Of a DNA stretch of 64,000 nt, positions 28,533 through 37,206 are shown piece after piece. The stretch comes from Aridibacter famidurans. GTDB taxonomy: Bacteria > Acidobacteriota > Blastocatellia > Pyrinomonadales > Pyrinomonadaceae. The number at the start of each line of letters is the position of its first letter. The stretch's first letter is position 1. The DNA lies in the NCBI GenBank assembly GCA_024103495.1, contig JAGFIQ010000050.1:1-64000 (forward strand), written 5' to 3'. The position numbers were made by a program, and so were the translations under genes. The notes below the pieces were generated by a model, which ran no database searches, had not been told where the DNA came from, and saw only the letters and a list, made by a program, of their open reading frames with translations.

Positions 28533-29342
28533 ATGTTCGAAAAACTAGTCGAATCGGCCGGGCAGGCGCCCAGTTCCCGCGCCCGCGCCACGCTTCTGAC
28601 CGCAAGTTCCCTTCTTGTCGCGTCTTTTGTCGCTTTCACCGTAGTTTTCAGCCTTTACAATCACACTCTCGCGATGGGTGCGGAGCCGGGTGAAATCTCA
28701 AAGCTCCTTTCGCCGGTTTCACCTGATATTGAGCCCGAACGGCAGCAGGCGCCAGACAACAAGCCTCAAGCAACGGATCGACCTCAGAGCCCGGAACGCA
28801 CGGAGCTTGTGCAAAGAAGCGAGGAAGTTCCTGTGAGTGTGCCCGACAAGGTATCAAACGTCCCTTCGACGGTGCTCCCCAGGCCATTGGGAGATGTGAA
28901 GCTCAGCGACAGAGACTGGGATCCGCCCTCAGGCGTGTCGAACAGGGGAAGCAGCAGCGAAGAAGGCGGATTCGGTCAGTCCAATGGCGATAAATCCGAG
29001 AATTCGGATAAGACCACTCCGATGATCGAACGGGAAGTCGTCCCGGAGCCTCCCAAGATCAACCGTCCGCCAGAGCACATCGGAGTCGTGAACAGCAAGG
29101 CGATCCACCTGGACAAACCGGAATACCCCGCAATTGCGAAGCAGATGGGGATCAGGGGCAGTGTAAAGGTTCAGGTCCTAATCAACACTGAAGGAAGGGT
29201 CGTTTCGGCGTCCGCGATCGAAGGCCCGGCAGTTCTGAGAAGGGTCTCGGTGGAGGCGGCAAAGGCGTCGAGGTTCTCGCCGACGATCGTCAACACGACT
29301 CCCGTAAGCGTGCGGGGCATCATCATCTACAACTTCAAGTAG
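28533..29342 (+). CDS. TonB family energy-transducing protein
   Basis: The 269-aa product follows a strong TAGGAGGATGAT ribosome-binding site. One membrane segment (~22-45) is followed by a long Pro/Ser/Glu-rich periplasmic spacer to ~185 and then the TonB C-terminal domain (YPAIAKQMGIRGSVKVQVLI to IIIYNFK). It links the inner membrane to outer-membrane receptors or acts as a related spacer protein. No ExbB, ExbD or receptor gene is nearby, so the partner is elsewhere. Confidence 0.85.
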   Translation: MFEKLVESAGQAPSSRARATLLTASSLLVASFVAFTVVFSLYNHTLAMGAEPGEISKLLSPVSPDIEPERQQAPDNKPQATDRPQSPERTELVQRSEEVPVSVPDKVSNVPSTVLPRPLGDVKLSDRDWDPPSGVSNRGSSSEEGGFGQSNGDKSENSDKTTPMIEREVVPEPPKINRPPEHIGVVNSKAIHLDKPEYPAIAKQMGIRGSVKVQVLINTEGRVVSASAIEGPAVLRRVSVEAAKASRFSPTIVNTTPVSVRGIIIYNFK

Positions 29343-29362
29343 TTTCCCGGTTTCGAACCCGC

Positions 29363-29404
29363 AAAGAAAGGCGGCTCCACGTTTGTGGAACCGCCTCTTT
29401 CTTT
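29363..29404. terminator. Bidirectional terminator after the TonB gene
   Basis: AAAGAAAGGCGG plus ctccac (29363-29380) pairs with gtgga plus CCGCCTCTTTCTTT (29385-29404). The ends provide runs of T on the plus strand and A/T on the minus strand, serving the TonB gene and the convergent 29421 gene. Confidence 0.85.
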
Positions 29405-29420
29405 ACTTACTCTCCCCGGC

Positions 29421-29657
29421 CTATTCTTCTTTTGCTGCAAACATCGTGAATGCGAACTCGCCGGGAGGCTTTTTCGGTTTGTCCTTCTTATCGTCCTTTG
29501 GCCTGTCGTTCTTGGGCCTCACAGGGATCGTAGGAGGGTTCTTCTTTTCCTTCGGCGGAGGCTTTTGCTTGTCGTCATTGCTCTGACCCATTGCCGTTAT
29601 CGACAAAATTACCGAAAACGCCGCCGTTATCAGAGCTTTAAGAACTGCCTTTTTCAT
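29421..29657 (-). CDS. Small secreted Lys/Pro/Asp-rich protein
   Basis: The ATG at 29657 gives 78 aa. Residues 1-25 (MKKAVLKALITAAFSVILSI then TAMGQ) are a clear signal peptide, and the rest is low-complexity, charged and proline-rich (KPPPKEKKNPPTIPVRPKND). An upstream extension to 29822 lacks a signal. It is conserved only in composition as far as can be seen, and its function is unknown. Confidence 0.5.
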   Translation of the reverse strand: MKKAVLKALITAAFSVILSITAMGQSNDDKQKPPPKEKKNPPTIPVRPKNDRPKDDKKDKPKKPPGEFAFTMFAAKEE

Positions 29658-29976
29658 CTCTAAAATTACCGTTTTGCTGATTTCGCCCTTTCTTTCGTCC
29701 GGGCATCCTGCTGAGACAGTGTGAAACGGATGCAATATCGATGCCAGTGGGCTCTTTCCGTCGACCGCCCCGTGCGCCGGGGCGCCAGATCGCGGGACGT
29801 TGACGATATACGGGCGGACCATACGATATCGTAATGATCCGCTTCTCTAGTATATCTTCAACAGCGGTCCGGTTTCCAAATCGGGGCCAGCCGGGTTTAG
29901 CGCCCGCGGTCCGAAAAGATATACTGATTCCTTTCGATCAACGTCTCGCCGAGCTGAAACAGCCGGAACAACCCAT
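29658..29976. other. 319-nt intergenic region, divergent promoter region
   Basis: No gene is supported here. A TATACT at 29920-29925 with TTTAGC 18 nt upstream could serve the TspO-like gene. A palindrome acgatatcgt lies at 29823-29832. The minus-strand promoter of the small secreted protein was not identified. Confidence 0.4.
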
Positions 29977-30714
29977 ATGAAAGACAGATTGCTTCAGATA
30001 GCTTCGGTCGCCGCTTTTGTGAGCGTGCTGATCTTCAATTATCTCGCCGCGACGGGAATACTGAACGACACCGACACGGGCGCCGTTTCCGACCGCTACC
30101 CGACCCAGATCACTCCCGCCGGGTATGCTTTCTCGATCTGGAGCCTGATCTATCTCGGTTTGCTTTTGTTCGTTGTTTATCAGGCGCTTCCTTCGAACCG
30201 CTCGAAGGAGCCGCTCAAGTCCATACGAATTCCGTTTATCGTCAATTGCGCCGCGAACTGCGCCTGGCTTGCGGCCTGGCATTACGACCTTATGGCTTTG
30301 AGCGTCGCGCTTATGCTGACCATACTGGCCACCCTCGCATTGATCAGCATACGCGTATCCGCCAGCGCGACTAATTCCCTCGTACTGATGGTTCGGGCTC
30401 CCTTCAACCTGTACTTCGGCTGGATCACGGTCGCCACGATCGCCAACATCACGATCTTTCTGGTTTCAGCGGGTATCGACCCGCGATCCAACTGGGGATC
30501 GTACGCAGGGGCGGCGTTGATACTTGCGGCTTCTGTAATCGGCGTGTTTGTAAGATTTCGCCTCAACGCGTTCGCATACGCGATGGCGATCGCGTGGGGG
30601 ATCACGGCGATCGCGGTCAAGCAGAGCGGCAACACGCCGATTGTCGTCGCCGCTGCGGCCGGAGTCGTCGTGCTTCTCTTCGTGGCTCTGTGGGGCGTCG
30701 TGAAGGACAAGTGA
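29977..30714 (+). CDS. TspO/MBR-like tryptophan-rich membrane protein
   Basis: The 245-aa product has about seven hydrophobic segments, beginning near residue 6. The stretch PAGYAFSIWSLIYLGLL near 47-63 resembles the TspO/MBR signature of benzodiazepine-receptor-like proteins. It is longer than the 160-aa core family, so it belongs to the extended group often called tryptophan-rich sensory proteins. Members bind tetrapyrroles or similar ligands. The aroD-aroE gene begins directly at its stop. Confidence 0.65.
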   Translation: MKDRLLQIASVAAFVSVLIFNYLAATGILNDTDTGAVSDRYPTQITPAGYAFSIWSLIYLGLLLFVVYQALPSNRSKEPLKSIRIPFIVNCAANCAWLAAWHYDLMALSVALMLTILATLALISIRVSASATNSLVLMVRAPFNLYFGWITVATIANITIFLVSAGIDPRSNWGSYAGAALILAASVIGVFVRFRLNAFAYAMAIAWGITAIAVKQSGNTPIVVAAAAGVVVLLFVALWGVVKDK

Positions 30715-32247
30715 ATGAGGCCGGGAGTCGTTTGCATAAGTGTTACTGACGACAGCGCGGAAGGATTCCTTCGCAAGGCGTTCGAGGGTTGCGCCAAAGC
30801 CTCCGCAGTCGAGCTGAGGTTCGACAGCCTTTCGTCAGAAGAGCTCGAGAAGGCGGTCGAGGGACTTTCGGAGATACGCGGGAGCTACGAAGGTGTCCTG
30901 ATCGGGACGCTCAGAAGTTCCGCCAACGGCCAGGGCGGCATAAGAAATGTATCGCCGGACGAGGTCGCGTCCTTCTGGTCAGATCCCAGGCTCAGACGGG
31001 TCATTGACTGGGTAGACGCCGGACCCGAGGAGCTTCCGGAACCGCCTACCGAATACGAAAAGATCATTCGTTCGCGCCATTTCTTCGATCACGCGCCATC
31101 CGCGGCCGAACTCGCCGAAAATGCATCCGTGCTAAAAAATTCGGGTTCTGATCCTTCGAGAAATCTGGTCAAGATCGCCTGCACGCCGGTCGACATCGCC
31201 GGCGCCATCCCGCTCTGGAATCTCCTCGATCATACGGGCGAAACGATCGCGGTCGCAATGAGCGAATACGGCATCTGGACGCGGATCCTCGGGCCTGCAT
31301 ACGGTTCATTTGTCACATACGCATCGATCGACGAACGCTCGGGATCCGCACCCGGCCAGTTGAGTTTTGAAGAACTCACGGAAACCTACCGCGCCGGTGA
31401 GATCACGAGAGAGACTGCCGTATACGGGATCGTCGGACTTCCCGTCTCGCACTCGCTCTCGCCCGCGATCCACAACGCGGCGTTTCGGGAACGTTCGATC
31501 GACTCCGTTTACGTGCCTCTTGCTGTGCGGGATGCGGGAGAATTCTTTCGCGAGATGGTCTCTCCCGCAACTCGCTCGATCAAATGGAATTTGAGAGGTT
31601 TCAGCGTCACGCACCCGCACAAGACTTCAATGGCGAGGCTTGTTGACCGGCTCGAAACGGCCGCGGAAGCGATCGGTGCGGTTAACACGGTCACGATCGA
31701 CGACGAAACTACCATCGGCTCGAATACCGACGCCGAAGGATTTCTAGCTTCGCTTAAAGCAAAACTGGGAGATCCGAAAGGCGCCTCGATAGGGATCATC
31801 GGGTCCGGAGGCGCCGCGAGGGCCGCCGTCTATGCGCTTTCGAATGCCGGTGCGCGAACAGTGATCTTCTCGAGGTATCCTTCGGAAGCGAAAGGGATTT
31901 CAGACCGCTTCGGAGCCGAGATCAGGCTGCTCGAACGCGATCCGGCTTCGTTTCAGGGTCTCGATGTGATCGTGAACGCAAGCCCGATCGGCTCATCCGG
32001 CGGGTTGGAAGGCGAATCACCCGTACCGGGCGAAGCGCTTGAAAACCTTCAACTCGCTTTCGATATGGTCTATAATCCAATGCGTACCCGCTTTCTGCGG
32101 GACGCCTCTGAGGCCGGAATCCCCACCATCGGCGGCCTCGAAATGCTGATAGAACAAGCTGCGCTGCAGTTCCGGACCTGGACAGGCGATGAAGCTCCGA
32201 TAATCGCAATGCGGCGCGCCGCCGAATCGCGGATGCGTTACCTCTGA
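30715..32247 (+). CDS. aroDE: Bifunctional 3-dehydroquinate dehydratase / shikimate dehydrogenase
   Basis: This 510-aa fusion has two parts. Residues 1-225 are type I dehydroquinase with His122 in SRHFFDHAP and the Schiff-base lysine Lys153 in NLVKIACTP. Residues ~235-510 are shikimate dehydrogenase with VGLPVSHSLSPAIHN (240-254), Lys303 in VTHPHKTSM and Asp339 in NTDAEGF. Together they catalyse two successive steps of aromatic amino-acid synthesis. All catalytic residues are present. Such fusions occur in plants and scattered bacteria. The ATG follows the stop of the TspO-like gene with no gap. Confidence 0.93.
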   Translation: MRPGVVCISVTDDSAEGFLRKAFEGCAKASAVELRFDSLSSEELEKAVEGLSEIRGSYEGVLIGTLRSSANGQGGIRNVSPDEVASFWSDPRLRRVIDWVDAGPEELPEPPTEYEKIIRSRHFFDHAPSAAELAENASVLKNSGSDPSRNLVKIACTPVDIAGAIPLWNLLDHTGETIAVAMSEYGIWTRILGPAYGSFVTYASIDERSGSAPGQLSFEELTETYRAGEITRETAVYGIVGLPVSHSLSPAIHNAAFRERSIDSVYVPLAVRDAGEFFREMVSPATRSIKWNLRGFSVTHPHKTSMARLVDRLETAAEAIGAVNTVTIDDETTIGSNTDAEGFLASLKAKLGDPKGASIGIIGSGGAARAAVYALSNAGARTVIFSRYPSEAKGISDRFGAEIRLLERDPASFQGLDVIVNASPIGSSGGLEGESPVPGEALENLQLAFDMVYNPMRTRFLRDASEAGIPTIGGLEMLIEQAALQFRTWTGDEAPIIAMRRAAESRMRYL

Positions 32248-32273
32248 TCCGACATTCCCGCTTCCGAAGAACA

Positions 32274-32993
32274 ATGAAAGTAAATGCCCTTAACTGCCCG
32301 AACTGCGGTGCGTCCGTTGTCGACAATGCCGTCAATTGCGGCCACTGCCGGAGCCGCCTCAAGACGATGTCGTGCGGCAACTGCTTCGAAACGATCTTCG
32401 AAGGCTCGAACTTCTGCCCGCTTTGCGGAAGCCGCGCCGTTTCACCATCCGGCGTTGATCAGAGACCTCCGGGAGACTGCCCGAGATGCCGTTCGAAGCT
32501 CACGATGATCGAGGTCGACAGCGTCAGGCTTCTCGAATGCGAGCGGTGCGCGGGCGTTTGGTGCGATGTGGACACGTTTGAATCGATCTGTTCCGAAAAA
32601 GAAGGGCAGGCCGCCGTGATCAAGAGGCTCGGGGACATCTCGTCCGGAGAACTCCCGTCCGAGATCCGATACGTGCCCTGTCCCGCCTGCGGCGTGCTTA
32701 TGAACCGCAGTAATTTTGCGCGCATTTCCGGGATCGTGATCGATTCTTGCAAGCCGCACGGCGTCTGGTTCGACGCGCAGGAACTGCCAAACATCGTCCG
32801 GTTCATTCAGAAGGGCGGCCTGGACCTGGCCCGTGAAAAGGAGAAGCGGCAGATCTCGGAAGACCGGAACCGTCTGAAACAGGAACAGTTCAAAGCTTCG
32901 ATCGACAGGCTTCGGACTCCCGCCACCGCCGAATACAAAGGTTCCGGATCGATCAGTGTGATACGCGAGTTCATAGAGTTCCTCCTCGACTGA
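32274..32993 (+). CDS. Zinc-ribbon / zf-TFIIB domain protein
   Basis: The 239-aa product holds at least four Cys4-type modules: CPNCGASVVDNAVNCGHC (8-25), CGNC...CPLC (34-51), CPRC...CERC followed by CDVDTFES, and CPACG...CKPHGVWFDAQEL. The last two have the zf-TFIIB pattern with a terminal W-x-D-x-E-L motif. A charged helix (DLAREKEKRQISEDRNRLKQ) closes the protein. A nucleic-acid or protein-binding role is probable. The partner is unknown. Confidence 0.75.
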   Translation: MKVNALNCPNCGASVVDNAVNCGHCRSRLKTMSCGNCFETIFEGSNFCPLCGSRAVSPSGVDQRPPGDCPRCRSKLTMIEVDSVRLLECERCAGVWCDVDTFESICSEKEGQAAVIKRLGDISSGELPSEIRYVPCPACGVLMNRSNFARISGIVIDSCKPHGVWFDAQELPNIVRFIQKGGLDLAREKEKRQISEDRNRLKQEQFKASIDRLRTPATAEYKGSGSISVIREFIEFLLD

Positions 32994-33043
32994 CCGGCGC
33001 GGGAAGCAACGACCGCCGTCCGTGTGGTAATCTTTGCTTCCGA

Positions 33044-34066
33044 ATGAACCAGGACAGATACAGCCGGCAGATCCTCTTCGAAGGCATAGGGCACGAGGGC
33101 CAGGAAGCCCTTGGAAACGCCCGCGTGCTGATACTCGGCTGCGGCGCCCTCGGGGCTTCGCACGCCGAGATGCTCTCGCGGGCCGGAACCGGTTTCCTCA
33201 AGATCGTCGACCGAGATTACGTCGAATATTCCAACCTCCAACGACAGACGCTTTTCACCGAATCGGACGCTAAAGAGAGGCTTCCGAAAGCGGTCGCCGC
33301 GAAGAACCGGCTCGTCGAGGTCAATTCGGAGATCGAGGTCCAAGCGATCGTCGCCGACTTAAATTTTTCAAACGCGGAAGCACTTGTATCGGACGTCGAT
33401 CTAGTCATCGACGGCTCGGACAATTTCCAGGTCCGGTACCTGATCAACGACGCCTGCGTGAAATCCGGCAAGCCCTGGATCTACGGCGCTGCCGTCTCCT
33501 CGTACGGGACCACGATGACGATCAGGCCGGGCGAGACGCCTTGCCTACGGTGCATATTCGGCGAGATGCCGCCCGCGGGATCGGCGCCGACCTGCGACAC
33601 TGCGGGCGTCATCCAGCCGATAATCGCGAGCGTCTCTTCGGTGCAGGTCACGGAAGCGATCAAGGTCCTGACAAAGCAGACTGATCAGCTTCACGGTTCG
33701 CTTCTTCAGATCGACATATGGCGCAGCGACTGGCGAAAGATAAAGATGAAGTCGCCCGATGCCGACTGCGTCTGCTGCGGCAGGCAAGAGTTCGAGTTCC
33801 TTTCGGTGGAGAATCAGGAAACGCTTACATCGCTGTGCGGGAGGAACGCGGTGCAGATAATGCCCGCGGCCGGAAACGAGATCGATCTCGAAAAACTGGA
33901 GGAGTCGCTGGCGAAAAGCCTGAAGACCGAGCGGAACGAATATCTTCTGCGGTTCTCGCTCGACGGCCGGACGGTCACGCTCTTCCGCGACGCAAGGGCG
34001 ATAATACAGGGGACCGATGACTTCTCCGAGGCACGGGCGATCTACTCGAGGTACGTGGGGAATTGA
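33044..34066 (+). CDS. ThiF/MoeB/HesA family adenylyltransferase
   Basis: The 340-aa product has the E1-like ATP site (ILGCGALGASHAEMLSRAG near 29-47), the Arg residues after DRDYVEYSNLQRQ, and zinc cysteines CLRC and CVCC. Such proteins adenylate a ubiquitin-like sulfur carrier (ThiS or MoaD) for thiamine or molybdopterin synthesis. Neither carrier lies nearby, so ThiF and MoeB roles cannot be distinguished. The C-terminal ~90 residues are an extra domain seen in longer ThiF forms. Confidence 0.85.
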   Translation: MNQDRYSRQILFEGIGHEGQEALGNARVLILGCGALGASHAEMLSRAGTGFLKIVDRDYVEYSNLQRQTLFTESDAKERLPKAVAAKNRLVEVNSEIEVQAIVADLNFSNAEALVSDVDLVIDGSDNFQVRYLINDACVKSGKPWIYGAAVSSYGTTMTIRPGETPCLRCIFGEMPPAGSAPTCDTAGVIQPIIASVSSVQVTEAIKVLTKQTDQLHGSLLQIDIWRSDWRKIKMKSPDADCVCCGRQEFEFLSVENQETLTSLCGRNAVQIMPAAGNEIDLEKLEESLAKSLKTERNEYLLRFSLDGRTVTLFRDARAIIQGTDDFSEARAIYSRYVGN

Positions 34067-34068
34067 TA

Positions 34069-35169
34069 ATGCAGCTTAGGTCCATTGCCAAAATTGTTGT
34101 AGTACTCATTTTCGGTGTCTCGACTTTTGCGCAGATGGAGCCGGGACAGGATTTCGACTATTTGAAGGTCGACGGACATAAGGTCGTCACCACTCACGCT
34201 GCAGGTTATGAGATGTCGGTCGACAAGTCTTTCAAATTGCTCGGAGAGTTTCATCACCAGCCTATTTATAGCGAGAAAGAGTTTTACGTTTCGCTTGCCG
34301 CATTTGTACGCGGGGAGCACCTTTTGATCGTGCACGCGGAAACCTATGCGGATGGGTCTGGCGGTCTTGACTACTCTGATCTTAGCCCCGCAAATCTAGA
34401 CGGACTTAGGTTTTGGAGCCGGACACAATGCGTTACAGAAGAAGATAGATCGGAGATTGAATCCAACCCTGAGATCAAATTCATTCAGAGCAATGGATAT
34501 AGATTCGAATTTCCGTTCCAGCTTGAGCAGTCTCTTGCGACGTCAGAAGACGGGACCGCGGAGATTGTAATCAGCCTTGGCAGAACAGTTAAAGACTGCG
34601 GTACTTCCGAAGGCGCAAGACTTCGCAGGGAGCTTGAATCCTTCATCTCTCTGTCGCGGCGAAAAATTGAGTCGATGTCTGGCACAAAGATGTTCTCGAG
34701 AGTCTGGTTACCGCATTGGACAGATTGTGAGTTTGAGATCTCCGAACATGGAATCCTCCTGAGAGGAGAGGTTTGCCGGTTCTACAATTCCTGGCCCGAT
34801 ACGGCATATTCGATCCGGTCAATACGGCAAAAGGGGAACCGATTGACAATACAGGTTGAGTCGGGCAGTGAGCCGAAAGAATGGGCTCTCAAGCTCAGAG
34901 GCACAGATTCTGTTCCCGCGACGAAGATTTTCTTTGACCTTTTCTCTCCGTACCACACCCAAAGCCTATATGGAGATTGCGAGAGTGTTAAGCAAGGTCG
35001 AACTACGAGATATGAGTTGCTTCTGAAGATCGGATTCCCTTCCAGACTCAAACAATCCAAGAACCGACAGGTACATCATTTTGGCCTTGAGTACGGCGGG
35101 CTCTGTAATTCTGACAATGCGGATATCTATTTCGAGGGCGATGTCGTAGAAATGATTGCCGCGAGTTGA
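34069..35169 (+). CDS. Orphan secreted protein
   Basis: The ATG at 34069, after GGGG at 34057-34060, gives 366 aa. A TTG start at 34063 overlaps the ThiF stop. Residues 1-19 are a signal peptide ending FAQ. The rest is a mixed, largely beta protein with no motif I recognise. Its codons are visibly more AT-rich than those of its neighbours, and a cluster of palindromic repeats follows. Recent acquisition is likely. No function is proposed. Confidence 0.6.
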   Translation: MQLRSIAKIVVVLIFGVSTFAQMEPGQDFDYLKVDGHKVVTTHAAGYEMSVDKSFKLLGEFHHQPIYSEKEFYVSLAAFVRGEHLLIVHAETYADGSGGLDYSDLSPANLDGLRFWSRTQCVTEEDRSEIESNPEIKFIQSNGYRFEFPFQLEQSLATSEDGTAEIVISLGRTVKDCGTSEGARLRRELESFISLSRRKIESMSGTKMFSRVWLPHWTDCEFEISEHGILLRGEVCRFYNSWPDTAYSIRSIRQKGNRLTIQVESGSEPKEWALKLRGTDSVPATKIFFDLFSPYHTQSLYGDCESVKQGRTTRYELLLKIGFPSRLKQSKNRQVHHFGLEYGGLCNSDNADIYFEGDVVEMIAAS

Positions 35170-35221
35170 TTCGAGAGATGTCGCCGTTGCGCGGTGAAAG
35201 GTGATCTTGGGGGATACCTTA

Positions 35222-35300
35222 CCGTGGGCTGCGCCCTGCGGGCTTGCCCACGGCTAAATGCAGGTCGTCGCTTCGCGACTCCGGAATCGACAGACCCGAT
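35222..35300 (+). repeat. Dispersed two-hairpin repeat, copy A
   Basis: The unit contains CCGTGGG...CCCACGG as its first hairpin, a ctaaa-GCAGG spacer and GTCGC-ttc-GCGAC as its second. It is followed by atcgacagacccga. It is about 88% identical to copy B (35551-35640) and matches copy C (48243-48300, inverted). Confidence 0.85.
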
Positions 35301-35341
35301 AGACAGACAAGACTGTCCGGACCCGAAAGCCAAGATGAGTT

Positions 35342-35436
35342 GACGCCCCTCCGGGGCTTTTGGATATTATTGACCGCAAACCCGGGGCTGCGCCTTCGGC
35401 TTGCCCCGGGCTACCTTCCGACGCCCCTTCGGGGCG
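35342..35436. repeat. Further GC hairpins in the 35.2-35.7 kb gap
   Basis: Three short palindromes lie in a row: GCCCC-tcc-GGGGC (35345-35357), CCCGGGGC/GCCCCGGG (35381-35410) and CGCCCC-ttc-GGGGCG (35422-35436). They resemble the hairpin units of the two-hairpin repeat. A degenerate GTCGC-ta-GCGAC hairpin is also present near 35513-35528. No gene is supported between 35170 and 35747. Confidence 0.7.
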
Positions 35437-35550
35437 GGCTCCCGAACGATCACCTCCGCGTATTCGTTCAGGATCGATCTCAGATCCGACAGACTAGACG
35501 GTTGCAAATGTGTCGTCGCTACGCGACTCCTGATACTTGTTGGACCTCTT

Positions 35551-35640
35551 CCGTGAGCTGTGCCCTGCGGGCTTGCCCACGGCTAAACGCAGGCCGTCGC
35601 TTCGCGACTCAAGAATCGACAGACCCGACAGACTCGACAG
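35551..35640 (+). repeat. Dispersed two-hairpin repeat, copy B
   Basis: This is in the same orientation as copy A, with the same two hairpins and the trailing atcgacagacccgacagac element. It lies about 110 nt upstream of the NDH-2 start. Confidence 0.85.
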
Positions 35641-35747
35641 ACTCCCAACCCCTGTCCTAACCGGCAATCTTCCTCCGTCTGAACATAATGACCGCTTGTG
35701 AAACACTTCACAGAATGGTTCGTTGTATATTGTGGAGGGAACAACAA

Positions 35748-37091
35748 ATGAAAAAGGAAGGTACCAACCAACCGAAGGTTGTGATAATCGGAGGCGGATT
35801 CGGCGGGCTCGAGGCCGCGAAGGCCCTTACGAACGAGCCCATTGATGTCACGCTCGTCGACAAGAAGAACCACCATACGTTCCAGCCGCTTCTGTATCAG
35901 GTCGCCACGGCGGTGCTTTCACCGGGACAGATCGCGTCCCCGATCCGCAGGATACTGCGCCGCGCCTCCAACGTAGAAGTTCTCCTCGGTGAGGCCACGG
36001 GATTCGATCTCGACAAAGGAACCGTCCTTTTGAAGGACGACCTGTCGATCGACTTCGATTACCTGATCGTCGCCGCCGGCGCAAGACACGCGTATTTCGG
36101 ACACGACGAATGGGAGGACGACGCGCCCGGGCTCAAGACCATCGAGGACGCACTTGAGATCCGCAGACGCGTCCTTCTCGCATTCGAACTTGCCGAAAGG
36201 GACGCGATGCGCAAGGGCACACACGAGCCCCTCAACTTTGTAGTCATCGGAGGCGGCGCGACCGGCGTCGAGCTCGCGGGGGCGATCGCGGGCATCGCCC
36301 GCCAGGCGCTTGCCAAAGATTTCAAGGCGATCGACACGAGAACCGCGAAGGTGATGCTCCTCGAAGGCGCCGACCGCATACTGAACAGCTATTCGGAAAA
36401 GCTCTCGGATCGCGCAAAGAGAGACCTCGAAGATCTCGGCGTCGAGGTCAGGCTCGGGGAGTTTGTGACCGACATTCGCCCCGGCGAAGTGAAGGTCGGC
36501 GACGAATGGATCGATTCGAGCGTCGTCGTATGGGCTTCCGGAGTCGCGGCTTCCCCGCTCGGGGCTATGCTCGGCGCAGAGACCGACCGAGCGGGCAGGG
36601 TTCTTGTCGAGGATGATCTTTCTGTGAAAGCAAGACCGAACGTCTTCGTCATCGGAGACATGGCACGGGTCGAGAACGAGGACGGTTCGCTTGTCCCGGG
36701 CGTCGCGCCGGCGGCGATGCAGATGGCGTGGTCGGCCGCGAAAAACATACTCGGCGATATCAGAGGCGAGGCTCGCACACCGTTCAAGTACAAGGATAAA
36801 GGCTCGATGGCGACGATCGGGAGGAACAAGGCGATCGTTGAAAGAGGCTGGTTCAAGATGTCGGGCTTCCTCGCCTGGATGGCGTGGCTTGTCCTTCACA
36901 TTGTTATGCTCATCGGCTTCCGAAACCGCCTTTTCGTGCTTTCGGAGTGGATCTGGGCGTACTTCACACGCGAACGGACCGCCCGTCTGATCACGGGCGA
37001 CGCGGAAGACCTGAAGGACGCGCTTCAGTTCATCACGGCGGAACCCGGGCATTCGAGACGCGAGAAGGCGCGCAGATCGAAAGTGGCCTAG
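35748..37091 (+). CDS. ndh: Type II NADH:quinone oxidoreductase
   Basis: The ATG at 35748 follows GTGGAGGGA and gives 447 aa. An upstream start at 35688 has no signal. It has two dinucleotide folds: VVIIGGGFGGLEAAKAL (FAD) and VVIGGGATGVELAGAIAG (NADH). The GDMARVEN segment and a C-terminal hydrophobic FLAWMAWLVLHIVMLIGF that anchors to the membrane complete it. It passes electrons from NADH to quinone without pumping protons. A terminator-like hairpin follows. Confidence 0.93.
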   Translation: MKKEGTNQPKVVIIGGGFGGLEAAKALTNEPIDVTLVDKKNHHTFQPLLYQVATAVLSPGQIASPIRRILRRASNVEVLLGEATGFDLDKGTVLLKDDLSIDFDYLIVAAGARHAYFGHDEWEDDAPGLKTIEDALEIRRRVLLAFELAERDAMRKGTHEPLNFVVIGGGATGVELAGAIAGIARQALAKDFKAIDTRTAKVMLLEGADRILNSYSEKLSDRAKRDLEDLGVEVRLGEFVTDIRPGEVKVGDEWIDSSVVVWASGVAASPLGAMLGAETDRAGRVLVEDDLSVKARPNVFVIGDMARVENEDGSLVPGVAPAAMQMAWSAAKNILGDIRGEARTPFKYKDKGSMATIGRNKAIVERGWFKMSGFLAWMAWLVLHIVMLIGFRNRLFVLSEWIWAYFTRERTARLITGDAEDLKDALQFITAEPGHSRREKARRSKVA

Positions 37092-37112
37092 CCCTTCGGA
37101 TCTGACTCCAGA

Positions 37113-37150
37113 CGCGGCATCGCTCGTACCTAGAGCTTTGCCGCGTTTTC
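37113..37150 (+). terminator. Terminator-like hairpin after ndh
   Basis: ACGCGGCA (37113-37120) pairs with TGCCGCGT (37140-37147) across a 19-nt loop and is followed by TTT and, after cgtgta, TTTT. Confidence 0.6.
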
Positions 37151-37206
37151 GTGTATTTTCAAATGGTTCCGCATAATGCACTTGCCGCTCGCCGGTCATT
37201 CTACCA

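Noticed and set aside
35170..35747. CRISPR array
   Set aside because: Repeats are palindromic, few and irregularly spaced, without regular unique spacers or cas genes.
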